NCBI GenBank assembly: GCA_903870015.1
Contig: CAIQBE010000039.1
Span: forward strand, 1-33,490
Length of the DNA: 33,490 bases
Direction of reading: 5' to 3'
From: an uncultured Thiotrichales bacterium
GTDB lineage: Bacteria; Pseudomonadota; Gammaproteobacteria; Francisellales; CACEW01
A model generated the notes under the pieces. The model was not told the origin of the DNA. It did not search any database and was given only the letters and a program-made list of their open reading frames with translations. The position numbers and the translations under genes were made by a program. Of the stretch, positions 33,471-33,490 are shown piece by piece (position 1 is the first letter of the stretch; every line of letters starts with the position of its first letter).

Positions 33471-33490
33471 CGGGTAGTCGTTAAACGGAA

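Overview
The window looks like a chromosomal segment of a host-associated gammaproteobacterium, most likely of the order Legionellales (Legionella/Coxiella/Berkiella-like). Reasons: a LbtU-like outer-membrane porin with an N-terminal coiled coil, a PutA without the ribbon-helix-helix DNA-binding domain, a recA promoter without a recognisable LexA box, a moderately AT-rich composition, and large orphan membrane proteins with low-complexity tails of the kind seen in intracellular bacteria. Genus and species are inference only.

Layout. 1-6533 (minus): two large paralogous membrane proteins. The first (1-2798) runs off the left edge; the second (3285-6533) is complete. Each has a soluble N-terminal part, one central membrane helix and a long Ser/Thr/Gln repeat tail; the second ends in a four-cysteine module. 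6655-8433: LbtU-like porin with a structured leader. 8434-13191: 2-Cys peroxiredoxin (minus), then putA and a Sua5-type tRNA threonylcarbamoyladenosine enzyme (plus). 13219-15627 (minus): recA-suhB coupled pair and a small lipoprotein, bounded by a 150-bp nested palindrome. 15894-16589 (plus): a secreted Ser/Thr-repeat protein that carries the same four-cysteine module as the 1082-residue protein. 16755-20023 (minus): periplasmic binding protein plus a sensor kinase with two receiver domains. 20203-21410 (plus), divergent from these: a 23-residue peptide ORF and a SagB-type dehydrogenase with an 11-C tract at its start. 21516-22540 (plus): rpsU with a C-terminal extension and two small orphan genes with strong promoters. 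22581-29557 (minus): nuoJ-nuoK-nuoL-nuoM-nuoN-waaF. 29787-32693 (minus): ppiD-like, bax-like and a 3'-truncated trmD. 33036-right edge (minus): a Pro/Ala/Val repeat protein with a C-terminal membrane helix.

How the parts may work together. The most novel signals are (i) a family of Ser/Thr-stalk proteins sharing a C-x49-C-x4/5-C-x31/35-C module, likely displayed outside the inner membrane; (ii) a possible minimal peptide-modification locus (short Ser/Thr-containing peptide plus SagB-type oxidase, possibly phase-variable) facing a binding-protein/kinase pair; and (iii) a rearrangement breakpoint marked by a dispersed repeat, where trmD has lost its 3' end and rplS neighbour and nuoJ has lost nuoA-I. 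Core metabolism is represented by complex I proton-pumping subunits, proline catabolism, heptose addition to LPS core and recombination.
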